Origin: Allomuricauda sp.
Lineage (GTDB): Bacteria; Bacteroidota; Bacteroidia; Flavobacteriales; Flavobacteriaceae
DNA: 64,000 nucleotides
NCBI RefSeq assembly: GCF_028280385.1
Contig: NZ_JANQLX010000001.1
Location: 124,001-188,000 of the forward strand
Direction: 5' to 3'
In this document: positions 28,533 through 36,619 of the stretch, in pieces
Layout of the letters: the number at the start of each line of letters is the position of its first letter
How positions within the stretch are numbered: the stretch's first letter is position 1
The notes under the pieces: generated by a model
What the model was told of the DNA's origin: nothing
Databases searched by the model: none
Seen by the model: only the letters and a program-made list of their open reading frames with translations
Made by a program: the position numbers and the translations under genes

Positions 28533-29816
28533 GTGTTGGAAGGGAATAGGACCATAAAGGACAATTCCATACTCAAAAAAATACTTGGGCTGATTTTGAG
28601 CTTTGGTCCTGGAATTTTTGCCATTGGCTATACTATTGGTACCGGCAGTGTAACTTCCATGATTGTTGCCGGGAGCACCTTCGGAATGCAATTGCTTTGG
28701 GTTTTGTTGCTAAGCGCTTTCTTTTCAGGAGCATTGATTTATGTGTTTGGCAATTACACCTTGATAACAGGGGAAACAGCCTTATTTGCTTTTAAAAAAC
28801 ATCTGAAATGGGGAAAGGCAATGTCCATATTGATCATCCTTGGAATTGCCTTGGGCCAATGGAATTCCCTTATGGGGATTATGGGCATTTCCTCAAATAT
28901 CATTTATGAAATTATAGCCATTTATGTTCCGCAAGTCATAGGGCACAAGTACGAAACCGTACTGATTATCTCCATTCTGGTCACCGGTGTTTTTTACGCC
29001 TTGTTGCTAGTGGGTAAATACACTTTTTTCGAGAAAATTCTGGTGATCTTTGTTTCATTGATGGGGCTTTCTTTTTTACTGTCACTTTTTTTGGTGTACC
29101 CATTGCCAAAAGATGTATTGCAGGGGTTGATACCAACAGTTCCAGAGGTGCCAAATGGTAAAATGCTGGTGGCGGCATTTGTGGGAACCACCATGGCAGC
29201 GGCAACATTTTTATCGCGTCCCCTTTTTGTGAAGGGCAAGGGCTGGAATAGTAACCATAGGCAGAAACAGAAAAAAGATGCAATTGTAGCTGCAATTTTG
29301 GTTTTTGTAATCAGTGGTTCAATTATGGCCGTGGCAACAGGAGCGCTTTATTATGGGGAACGTCCCGTTAGTCAGGTATTGGATATGGTGAACACATTGG
29401 AGCCTGTGGCCGGGAAGTTTGCCCTTACCCTGTTCTTTTTCGGAACCTTGAGTGCGGGTCTCTCATCGATATTTCCAATATTATTGATAGTACCAATTTT
29501 AATTGCAGATTTTCAATCAGGCCAATTGGATACCAGCTCCCAACAATTTAAAATCATTACCGCATTTGCATGTTTGTTTGCATTGATTGTTCCGGTATTT
29601 GGGTCAAATCCAATAGAGATGCAAATCCTTTCGCAGGTTTTCAATGTTTTTGTTTTGCCGTTGGTCATCATCGGTATCCTTTTTCTTATCAATAATCGAA
29701 AACTTATGAAAGGTCATAAAACTTCCAACCCACTTCAAATTGTATTGTTATTGTCATTGATTTTTGCATGTATCATATCATATCAGGGCATTAAATCGCT
29801 TATTGGGTATTTTTGA
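28533..29816 (+). CDS. Nramp-related membrane transporter lacking metal-site motifs
   Basis: A 427-residue protein with about eleven hydrophobic helices. The first helix, LSFGPGIFAIGYTIGTGSVT, has the GPG start and the trailing STFGMQLLW of the Nramp fold. The canonical metal motif DPGN in helix 1 is replaced by the IGTGS segment, and the MPHN of helix 6 is absent where TTMAAATFLSRPLF is found. It is therefore unlikely to be a normal Mn/Fe importer. It begins two bases after the second SDR and may carry an organic acid, another cation, or serve an unknown step in alginate use. ATG at 28533 is absent; the codon there is TTG, and the next in-frame ATG lies at 28659 within the first helices, so the TTG is retained with reserve. 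Confidence 0.72.
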   Translation: MLEGNRTIKDNSILKKILGLILSFGPGIFAIGYTIGTGSVTSMIVAGSTFGMQLLWVLLLSAFFSGALIYVFGNYTLITGETALFAFKKHLKWGKAMSILIILGIALGQWNSLMGIMGISSNIIYEIIAIYVPQVIGHKYETVLIISILVTGVFYALLLVGKYTFFEKILVIFVSLMGLSFLLSLFLVYPLPKDVLQGLIPTVPEVPNGKMLVAAFVGTTMAAATFLSRPLFVKGKGWNSNHRQKQKKDAIVAAILVFVISGSIMAVATGALYYGERPVSQVLDMVNTLEPVAGKFALTLFFFGTLSAGLSSIFPILLIVPILIADFQSGQLDTSSQQFKIITAFACLFALIVPVFGSNPIEMQILSQVFNVFVLPLVIIGILFLINNRKLMKGHKTSNPLQIVLLLSLIFACIISYQGIKSLIGYF

Positions 29817-29899
29817 AATGGCAAATGGAAAATTTGAAAATGAAAAACAACTGTGGTTAAAAAATTTCAAATTATTCCTGACCATATCTCCGGCCAGTG

Positions 29900-29950
29900 G
29901 GGCTTGAATTCTGGGTCATTATCAATCAAGGCCCAATACTTCTTTTTTTT
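29900..29950 (+). terminator. Possible terminator of the alginate operon
   Basis: GGGCTTGA (29900-29907) pairs with TCAAG-CCC (29926-29934, one bulged G), and a run of eight T lies at 29943-29950. The loop is long (18 bases) and the T run is not adjacent, so the call is weak. Confidence 0.35.
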
Positions 29951-30161
29951 GAATTTAACTCATCTCCCCGGAGTGTTTTTTTGATTGAGTGCCAAGCTAA
30001 AGATCATATTGATTGAAGGAACTTGCTTTTATAGTATGATTCATGACTTTCTTGGTTATCCGTATTAAAATATCAAGGATAATTTATTTTGACCCGCTTT
30101 TAAATTCGAAATGCTCAAATTTTTAAATCACTTTATGTCAATTAGATAAAATGGGCCAGAA

Positions 30162-30182
30162 TTTTCGAAAAATCTACGTAAA
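30162..30182. promoter_or_regulatory. Composite LacI-type operator before the second susC
   Basis: The palindrome TTTTCGAAAA (30162-30171) is followed five bases later by CGTAAA. The same 21-bp layout, 18 bases identical, occurs before xylulokinase at 56628-56648. The CG centres are 11 bp apart in both places. Another TTTTCGTAAA lies at 30197-30206. Confidence 0.6.
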
Positions 30183-30209
30183 CGGTTAAGTTAAATTTTC
30201 GTAAATAAA

Positions 30210-30256
30210 ACTTAAAGCTTTTAAGTCATTGAAAATCAATTAATTGAACTTAAAAG
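30210..30256. repeat. Alternating ACTTAAA inverted repeats
   Basis: ACTTAAA (30210-30216), its complement in CTTTTAAGT (30218-30226) and ACTTAAAAG (30248-30256). The middle copy can pair with either the first (7 bp) or the last (9 bp), giving two exclusive hairpins, or the copies may be binding sites. Confidence 0.4.
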
Positions 30257-30339
30257 TATCTTCTCCTTGAAATTGGCTCTATCATCACCAATTCTGACCC
30301 AACGCTGTTAAAAAAGTCAGTTTTCAGTGCTCCATAAAA

Positions 30340-30347
30340 TAGTTTTG
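30340..30347 (+). promoter_or_regulatory. Putative -7 box of the second susC
   Basis: TAGTTTTG is a full match to TAnnTTTG. Transcription would begin near 30354, which is after the TTG at 30350 and supports the ATG at 30425 as the start of susC. No clear -33 TTG was found. Confidence 0.4.
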
Positions 30348-30424
30348 ACTTGAAGATTCAGCGGTATTTGGACGCACAAAATACTTCTAACTCAACTCAA
30401 TTACTAACTAAATACTCGAAACTC

Positions 30425-33400
30425 ATGAGTACAAACTATGTTGTTCTTTTTTTCATGCTTCTACTCGCGGGAATGGGATTTGATGCCAATGCGCAGACCA
30501 TTACCGGAAATGTCTCGGACAGCGCCGGTCCCTTGGGGGGGGCAACTGTTGTTGAACAGGGGACGACCAATGGAACCCAAACAGATTTTGATGGAAATTT
30601 TACGATAACCATTTCTGATGCCAACGCTACTTTGGTATTCAGTTATATCGGTTATAATTCACAAACCGTTGCGCTAAACGGTAATACCAACGTCAATGTG
30701 GTTTTGACCGAAAGTGCCGAAACCTTGGATGAGGTGGTGGTACTCGGATACGGCCAAACCCAAAACAAACGACTGGTTACAACCGCAGTGGCAACGGTTA
30801 AAGCTGCCCAAATCAGGGAGTTGCCCATATCCCAGGCCGAGGCGGCCCTACAGGGCACCGTACCGGGAGTGGTGGTTCAACAAAACTCTGGTTCTCCGGG
30901 TTCCCCACAAACCGTTCGGGTGCGTGGAATAGGAACCTTGAACAATTCCAATCCACTGTACATCGTGGATGGAATCCAGGTTCCCAATCTAGGATTTCTG
31001 AATCCCAACGATATTGTTTCCCAGACCGTTCTTAAGGACGCCGCTTCCACGGCCATCTATGGATCACGAGGAGGCAACGGTGTAATTCTGGTGGAAACAC
31101 TGAAAGGCTCAAAACGTGCCATGAAACCGGAAATAAATATTAGAACTTCTTACGGTATCCAAAGTCTGGCCAACAAACCGGAATTGATGAACCGCGACCA
31201 ATATGTGCAATACTACAACGAAGGTGTGGCGGCGGTTGGTACACCGGCGGCTGGTTTTCGTGGAGCCTTTACTGATGCTGAGCGGGCCTTGCTACCCGAT
31301 ACGGATTGGTATGATGTACTATTTGATGATGCTCCGGTTCAGAACTATTATGGTTCCATAGTTGGAGGGTCGGAAAGTATCTCTTACTCCGCTTCCGGCG
31401 GTTATTTTGGTCAAGAAGGAATTTTGGGAGGCGAAGGGAAGGCCGAATTTAAAAGAAGAAATATTCGGGCCTCGTTGAGTGCGGATATTACCGATCGTAT
31501 CTCCTTCAGCGCTTCGGCCCAATATCAAAACCAGGACCGATTTGTGATTCCGCAGAACACAGGTGCGGCCGGAGTTGGTATCAGTAGTTTTATCAACGCC
31601 CTGCCTGCTATTTATGAACCCTTTGATGAGGATGGAAACTTTGCAAATCCTTTTTTGAACAATGGCGTTCCAACGGCCAACGGAGTTCCTTTGAATAGCC
31701 TTGGTGCAGTTCAGAATCCATTGTTTTCAATTGCGGCAACCAACAACCAGATAACCCAAAATGCAACAAATTTGAATGTTTCCCTGGATTATGATGTGTT
31801 GGACGACCTTACATTGCGGGGCTGGTACGGATCATTCCACAACTCCATTTTTAATAGAACTTTTACACCGTTGATTCAGCAACCCACCCAGGAGTATGAT
31901 ACTTCTACAGGGGTCTCTTATTCAGAGGTAAAGAGCACAGCCGAAAACAGGCAATGGGGAGGTACTGCAAAATACTCCTTTGACGAACTGTCCGGCACCA
32001 ACCACAATCTGAGCGCCTTGGTGGGCTACGAACTGGTAAAGAACAACTTTTTTGGTGGGGATTTGATCAATGATACCGGCGCTTTCTTTACCAACGATTT
32101 TGGTAGGGTAAATTTCGCATTGTCGGACAACATTACAGATGCCACGGTTACCCCAGGGGTGACCATCCAAAGATTCTTAGAATCTTTCTTTGGAAAAGTG
32201 GATTATAACTACAAGGAAAAATACTTGTTCAGTGCCGTTTTGAGAAGGGACAAATCCTCGAGCTTCGGTTCTGACAATAGAGTGGGGTGGTTCCCTGCTG
32301 TATCAGGGGGATGGGTAATTTCAGAGGAAGACTTCTTGAACAATTCAAACACCATTGACCTTCTTAAACTGCGTGCCGGCTGGGGAATTAGTGGAAATGA
32401 CCAATCCCTGGGCCCATTTGATTATTTGGCACAATTGACCACCCAAGCAGGCTATGCCGGGCAACCTGGTATTGCCCAAATCAGCTTGGCCAATCCGGCC
32501 TTGGGATGGGAAGAACTGACACAGTTCAATGTAGGTCTTGACATCAACGCCTTCAACAACAAATTAGGGGTTACCATTGATTACTATATCAAGGAAACCT
32601 CGGATATCCTTTTGGCCGCGACCACTCCTTTGACTTCTGGACTTAACCCCGCTTCGGAAAACACAGGAACCATAGAAAACAAAGGTTTCGAAATTTTGCT
32701 GTCCTATCGCGAAAGCTACGATAGCGGTTTTGGTTGGAATGTAGGTGCCAATCTTGGTTTTAACGATAATGAAGTGACCAGTCTAGGAGAAACTTCCTTT
32801 ATTAACAGTGCACAAATTCAACCTCAGTTCAACGACTTTGCCTCCCGATCTAGTGTTGGGAATGCAGTTGCCAGTTTTTACGGTTTCGTTGTGGAGGGTA
32901 GGGATGCCAATGGCAATCTAATTTTCGCAGATTTGGATGGAAGTGGAAACAACCAATTGGTTCCGGACAGTGGGGATAAAGCCATCATTGGAGACCCCAA
33001 TCCCGATGCCACTGTTGGTTTTAATCTGGGCTTGAATTACAAAGGCTTTGACTTTTCCGCATTCATGTCGGGAACTATAGGAAACGACATTTTGGATGCA
33101 ACCATCCGTTATGATGCCCTTGGCACAAACAGACCAGCATCTTATGTAACGGAACCCGGGGCACCTAGAAATGTTGTGGTGAGTACAGCAGGAAACGGAG
33201 AGAACCTAATCTCTGATTTCCATATAAAGGATGGCTCTTACCTAAAGCTCAAAAATGTAACGGTGGGCTATAACCTCCCTGATAGCGTGCTGGAAACCTT
33301 GGGGATGAAGGGACTTAGATTGTTTGTTTCGGGCCAAAACCTATTCGTAATAACCCAATACCCTGGTATTGATCCAGAAATTGGCCAGAACAATGTGAAC

Positions 33401-33481
33401 ACTTCCTTGAATATAGGTATCGATCAAGGATTCTTTCCGCAACCACGTCAGATTCTTCTAGGCGCCAGTATAAACTTTTAA
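30425..33481 (+). CDS. SusC-like TonB-dependent transporter of the xylan-type locus
   Basis: A 1018-residue outer-membrane transporter. It has a signal (MSTNYVVLFFMLLLAGMGFDANAQ), a carboxypeptidase-like domain (ITGNVSDSAGPLGGATV, GTQTDFDGNFTI), a TonB-box region LDEVVVLGYGQTQNKR, a plug (IRGIG-type VRVRGIGTLNNSNPLYIVDG) and a barrel ending in LLGASINF. The frame is open upstream to a TTG at 30350, but the promoter box and signal favour the ATG at 30425. It heads a PUL with GH16, GH43, GH26 and a beta-helix enzyme, so imported oligosaccharides probably contain xylose. Confidence 0.94.
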   Translation: MSTNYVVLFFMLLLAGMGFDANAQTITGNVSDSAGPLGGATVVEQGTTNGTQTDFDGNFTITISDANATLVFSYIGYNSQTVALNGNTNVNVVLTESAETLDEVVVLGYGQTQNKRLVTTAVATVKAAQIRELPISQAEAALQGTVPGVVVQQNSGSPGSPQTVRVRGIGTLNNSNPLYIVDGIQVPNLGFLNPNDIVSQTVLKDAASTAIYGSRGGNGVILVETLKGSKRAMKPEINIRTSYGIQSLANKPELMNRDQYVQYYNEGVAAVGTPAAGFRGAFTDAERALLPDTDWYDVLFDDAPVQNYYGSIVGGSESISYSASGGYFGQEGILGGEGKAEFKRRNIRASLSADITDRISFSASAQYQNQDRFVIPQNTGAAGVGISSFINALPAIYEPFDEDGNFANPFLNNGVPTANGVPLNSLGAVQNPLFSIAATNNQITQNATNLNVSLDYDVLDDLTLRGWYGSFHNSIFNRTFTPLIQQPTQEYDTSTGVSYSEVKSTAENRQWGGTAKYSFDELSGTNHNLSALVGYELVKNNFFGGDLINDTGAFFTNDFGRVNFALSDNITDATVTPGVTIQRFLESFFGKVDYNYKEKYLFSAVLRRDKSSSFGSDNRVGWFPAVSGGWVISEEDFLNNSNTIDLLKLRAGWGISGNDQSLGPFDYLAQLTTQAGYAGQPGIAQISLANPALGWEELTQFNVGLDINAFNNKLGVTIDYYIKETSDILLAATTPLTSGLNPASENTGTIENKGFEILLSYRESYDSGFGWNVGANLGFNDNEVTSLGETSFINSAQIQPQFNDFASRSSVGNAVASFYGFVVEGRDANGNLIFADLDGSGNNQLVPDSGDKAIIGDPNPDATVGFNLGLNYKGFDFSAFMSGTIGNDILDATIRYDALGTNRPASYVTEPGAPRNVVVSTAGNGENLISDFHIKDGSYLKLKNVTVGYNLPDSVLETLGMKGLRLFVSGQNLFVITQYPGIDPEIGQNNVNTSLNIGIDQGFFPQPRQILLGASINF

Positions 33482-33493
33482 TAAGCTCTGAAA

Positions 33494-35050
33494 ATGAAAG
33501 ACATAAATAAAACAATTCAGAAAATAATAAATACGTTGGCAATTGTGCTCTTGATATTGGGTACATCCTGCAGCGATATAGAGGACCTTCAACCTGCAAC
33601 ATCCATCTCTGTAGATACGGCTTTTGAAACGGAAAATGCGGTAATCTCAAGTCTAAATGCCGCTTATGATCCCTTACAATGGCAGCAGATTTTAGGAAAT
33701 CAGACCTTTCCCCTGATGTCCCAAGGGACTAGGGCAGATGATTGTCATTCGCAGTCCGCAAGTTTCTGGGCCATAGGTGCCCAATGGGACCAGTTTAGCA
33801 CCATCATTCCTTCCCTACCCGCAGTGGCCTCATTGTGGGCCAAATGGTACAGGGGGGTATCCCGCGCCAATTTCACCATTGAGTTGGCATCCAATTTTGA
33901 TAACTATGACACGCCCGGTCTGCAAGACCAAATTGTGGGAGAAGCCAGGTTTTTAAGAGGACTATATTATTTTGAATTGGTCAAACTTTGGGGTGGTGTG
34001 CCTCTGTTCGAGGAGGCGGTCACCTCAACGGACCAAGAGATATTTAAACCTAGGGCCTCAGCAGCGGAAGTATATGCTTTTATAGAAGCGGATTTACAGG
34101 CCGCGGCGGCAATCCTGCCTATAAAAGGTTCGGAAAGGGTTCAAGGTTCCGCTACCTCAGGAGCCGCTCTGGGCTTGTTGACCAAAGTATATCTATACCA
34201 AGAAAAATGGTCGGAAGCTGTAAATGCAGCAGAACAAGTAATGGCTCAAGGGGTTTATAGCTTGGAATCCGATTTTAGAAACAACTTTTTACAAACGACG
34301 GAATTTGGTCCTGAGTCCCTTTTTGAAATCAATTACCAAGATGGACTTTCCGCAACCGGACCGGGTGTGAACCAAGAAGGTTCTGCCATGTGGAGATGGT
34401 CGTTCCCATTTCTTTCAGGAACCTATCCTTCCTTTAATAACTTCATTCCGCGGCAGGATTTGGTGGACTTCTTTGATGATAGTGATCAACGGAAGGCAGC
34501 CACCTTTCTTTTGCCGGGCCAGGTATTGAACTCCCCTGGATTGGCAGCGCTGAACTTTGACCCGGTACCGGACAACTTTGGCTATGCCATTGGCGTAAAT
34601 ACAGGTGCCAAAAAGTACTTTTTGACCTTTGAAGAGGTGCAGGTGCTATTAGGACCTCCCAGTTCCCCACTCAATGAGAAGGTGCTTCGCTATGCAGATG
34701 TATTGTTGATGCATGCTGAAGCTTCCATCATGGGAGGTGGTGGAGACGGTGCTTCCTCTTTCCAACAAGTGCTGGACCGTGCCTATGGCCCCGGAAATGC
34801 AGCGGCACCTGCCTATACGGTTCAAGGAGTCCGCGATGAGCGAAGAAGGGAGCTGGCCACAGAAGGCTGGAACCGATTTACAGATTTGGTACGATGGGAT
34901 GCAGTTGATGGTGGGGGTGTTATTGCACCTGCTTTGGCTGCTGTTGGAAAAACGGATTTTTCCGCACCAAGGGACTTGTTGCTGCCCATTCCCCAACAAG
35001 AAATAGACACCTATCCAGCCGGGATGTTGGAGCAAAACCCTGGCTACTAA
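33494..35050 (+). CDS. SusD-like lipoprotein of the xylan-type locus
   Basis: A 518-residue SusD/RagB protein with lipobox TSC (LLILGTSC). Hallmarks are DIEDLQPATSISVDTAF, GEARFLRGLYYFELVKLWGGVPLFEE, RYADVLLMHAEASI, ERRRELATEGWNRFTDLVRW and the end MLEQNPGY. It starts 12 bases after susC. It should capture oligosaccharides on the surface and cap the SusC channel. Confidence 0.94.
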   Translation: MKDINKTIQKIINTLAIVLLILGTSCSDIEDLQPATSISVDTAFETENAVISSLNAAYDPLQWQQILGNQTFPLMSQGTRADDCHSQSASFWAIGAQWDQFSTIIPSLPAVASLWAKWYRGVSRANFTIELASNFDNYDTPGLQDQIVGEARFLRGLYYFELVKLWGGVPLFEEAVTSTDQEIFKPRASAAEVYAFIEADLQAAAAILPIKGSERVQGSATSGAALGLLTKVYLYQEKWSEAVNAAEQVMAQGVYSLESDFRNNFLQTTEFGPESLFEINYQDGLSATGPGVNQEGSAMWRWSFPFLSGTYPSFNNFIPRQDLVDFFDDSDQRKAATFLLPGQVLNSPGLAALNFDPVPDNFGYAIGVNTGAKKYFLTFEEVQVLLGPPSSPLNEKVLRYADVLLMHAEASIMGGGGDGASSFQQVLDRAYGPGNAAAPAYTVQGVRDERRRELATEGWNRFTDLVRWDAVDGGGVIAPALAAVGKTDFSAPRDLLLPIPQQEIDTYPAGMLEQNPGY

Positions 35051-35066
35051 TCCAAAAAATAGAACA

Positions 35067-36530
35067 ATGAAAAAAGTATACGGAATAAGAAAATCATCGC
35101 TTAGAATTGCGACTTTGACAATGGTCCTGGGATTTTTTGGAATGGTAGTTTCATGCGATGAGGAGAAGTATTTTGAGCAATTGAATTCAGTTATTGCTTC
35201 GTACAATGATGGTATCCAAAACTTGGATGAAGAAGGAATCGATTGTGGCGGTGGAAGTGGAGTCGTTTGTCCCTCTTGTACCGATGGCATTCAAAATCAA
35301 GGAGAAGAGGGAATCGATTGTGGTGGTCCATGCGAAATGTGTGTACCTACCCCACGCGCCGATGTTTTGGCCGGAGGTTCCCTTCCTTACTATTACACCT
35401 TTGAAGCCAATGACCCTGATTCAGGGAGAAACTTGGTTCCCTTGGCCCAAGCTAGTCAAGGGGTAACCTTCAACCTTGGCGCAGCGGACCCAGCTGGGAG
35501 TGACGAATTGGTAGGTTACATTTTAAGACCTCAGAATGGCCCATTCGGTGGATTTGAGGATTTTAAGTTTCAACCGCAAAGCACACCGATAGATTTTTCT
35601 ACCTACAACAAATTCACATTGGATGTCTACATTCCATCCAGCAACGATTTTTCTGGTAACCTTCAGCCCTTGGTGGAAGTGGTATTGCATGATAATGTGG
35701 ATGGCAATTTCTGGCAACGCTGGACCATTCTCCCGATAACGGTAGATCCTGCAGACTTTGATTCCTGGGTTACCTTGCGCTTTGATGGCACTGCTGCCAC
35801 AGCAGTATCCGCCGATGCCGGGGTTCCACTCGTGGACAATACCACCTATGATAACATTACATTGCGATTTGGTGGTAGCGCTCATACCGAACAAGGAGAG
35901 TTTTATATCAAGGATTTTAAGCCTACTACAAGTTTTATCGCTCCGGGAACACCGCGGGCGGATGCACTCGCTGGTTCCGGCCTTCCGGTGTACTATACTT
36001 TTGAAACTGGTGATGCGGACTCAGGAACCAACCTGATTCCGAATGATACCCCATCCCAAGGTGTTGTACCGGAATACAGGGTGGCAGACCCTGCGGGGAG
36101 CGATGCTGCGGTTACCTTGATCAACAGACCGGAAAATGGGCCTTTTGGAGGCTTTGAGGACTTTAAGTTTCAACCACAAGCTGAAACCATTGACTTTTCG
36201 GTGTACCATAAGTTTTATCTCGATGTTTACATTCCATCCACCAATGACTTTTCTGGACTCTTAGATCCAGTGGTGGAGTTAATACTGCACGACAATGTTG
36301 ATGGGAATTTCTGGCAAAGATGGACCGTGCTTACCGCAACGGTGGATCCAGCGGACTTTGATTCGTGGGTTACCCTTGAGTTTGATGGAACAAATGCAAC
36401 TTCGGCAGCAGATGGCACCACATTATTGATGAACAATACGACCTATGATAATTATACCCTTAGGTTTGGTGGTTCTGGTCATCCAGAGGCTGGACAGTTT
36501 TACGTGAAGGATTTTATTCCATTTGAATAA
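35067..36530 (+). CDS. Surface lipoprotein with two DCGG motifs and a duplicated beta domain
   Basis: A 487-residue lipoprotein (VVSC, Cys30) in the position of a surface glycan-binding protein. After the anchor come two cysteine-rich repeats, DGIQNLDEEGIDCGG (48-62) and DGIQNQGEEGIDCGG (73-87), then two similar domains of about 190 residues starting at PRADVLAGGSLPYYYTFE (97) and PRADALAGSGLPVYYTFE (about 295). Shared blocks are NGPFGGFEDFKFQPQ and HDNVDGNFWQRWT. They look like carbohydrate-binding beta-sandwiches, and no catalytic motif is seen. The duplication suggests avidity for a polymer. It starts 16 bases after susD. Confidence 0.8.
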   Translation: MKKVYGIRKSSLRIATLTMVLGFFGMVVSCDEEKYFEQLNSVIASYNDGIQNLDEEGIDCGGGSGVVCPSCTDGIQNQGEEGIDCGGPCEMCVPTPRADVLAGGSLPYYYTFEANDPDSGRNLVPLAQASQGVTFNLGAADPAGSDELVGYILRPQNGPFGGFEDFKFQPQSTPIDFSTYNKFTLDVYIPSSNDFSGNLQPLVEVVLHDNVDGNFWQRWTILPITVDPADFDSWVTLRFDGTAATAVSADAGVPLVDNTTYDNITLRFGGSAHTEQGEFYIKDFKPTTSFIAPGTPRADALAGSGLPVYYTFETGDADSGTNLIPNDTPSQGVVPEYRVADPAGSDAAVTLINRPENGPFGGFEDFKFQPQAETIDFSVYHKFYLDVYIPSTNDFSGLLDPVVELILHDNVDGNFWQRWTVLTATVDPADFDSWVTLEFDGTNATSAADGTTLLMNNTTYDNYTLRFGGSGHPEAGQFYVKDFIPFE

Positions 36531-36568
36531 AAACAGGATAGTTAAATAATTTCTGAATATCGGTTCTT

Positions 36569-36599
36569 GTGGGGGAGATGTAATCATACGCTCCCCTAC
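36569..36599 (+). terminator. Intercistronic hairpin between surface protein and GH16
   Basis: GTGGGGGAG (36569-36577) pairs with CTCCCCTAC (36591-36599): nine pairs, one of them a wobble, with a 13-base loop. No T tract follows. It lies 38 bases after the lipoprotein stop and 20 bases before the GH16 ATG. Confidence 0.45.
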
Positions 36600-36619
36600 T
36601 TGTACTAAAATTGTCTATA

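Larger units (their letters stand above)
29817..30424 (+). other. 608-bp intergenic regulatory region before the second PUL
   Basis: No gene is seen. From left to right there is a 9-bp inverted repeat (29831-29839 with 29865-29873), a terminator-like stem with a T run (29900-29950), a composite LacI-like element (30162-30182), alternating ACTTAAA repeats (30210-30256) and a TAGTTTTG box (30340-30347). About 200 bases between 29960 and 30160 hold nothing recognisable. Confidence 0.6.

Noticed and set aside
29831-29873. 9-bp inverted repeat after the Nramp-related gene as terminator
   Set aside because: The arms are AT-only apart from one G/C, and the loop is 25 bases; chance is likely.
30350-30424. 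TTG start and 25 extra residues of the second susC
   Set aside because: A TAnnTTTG box at 30340 would start transcription after this TTG, and the signal peptide begins at the ATG at 30425.
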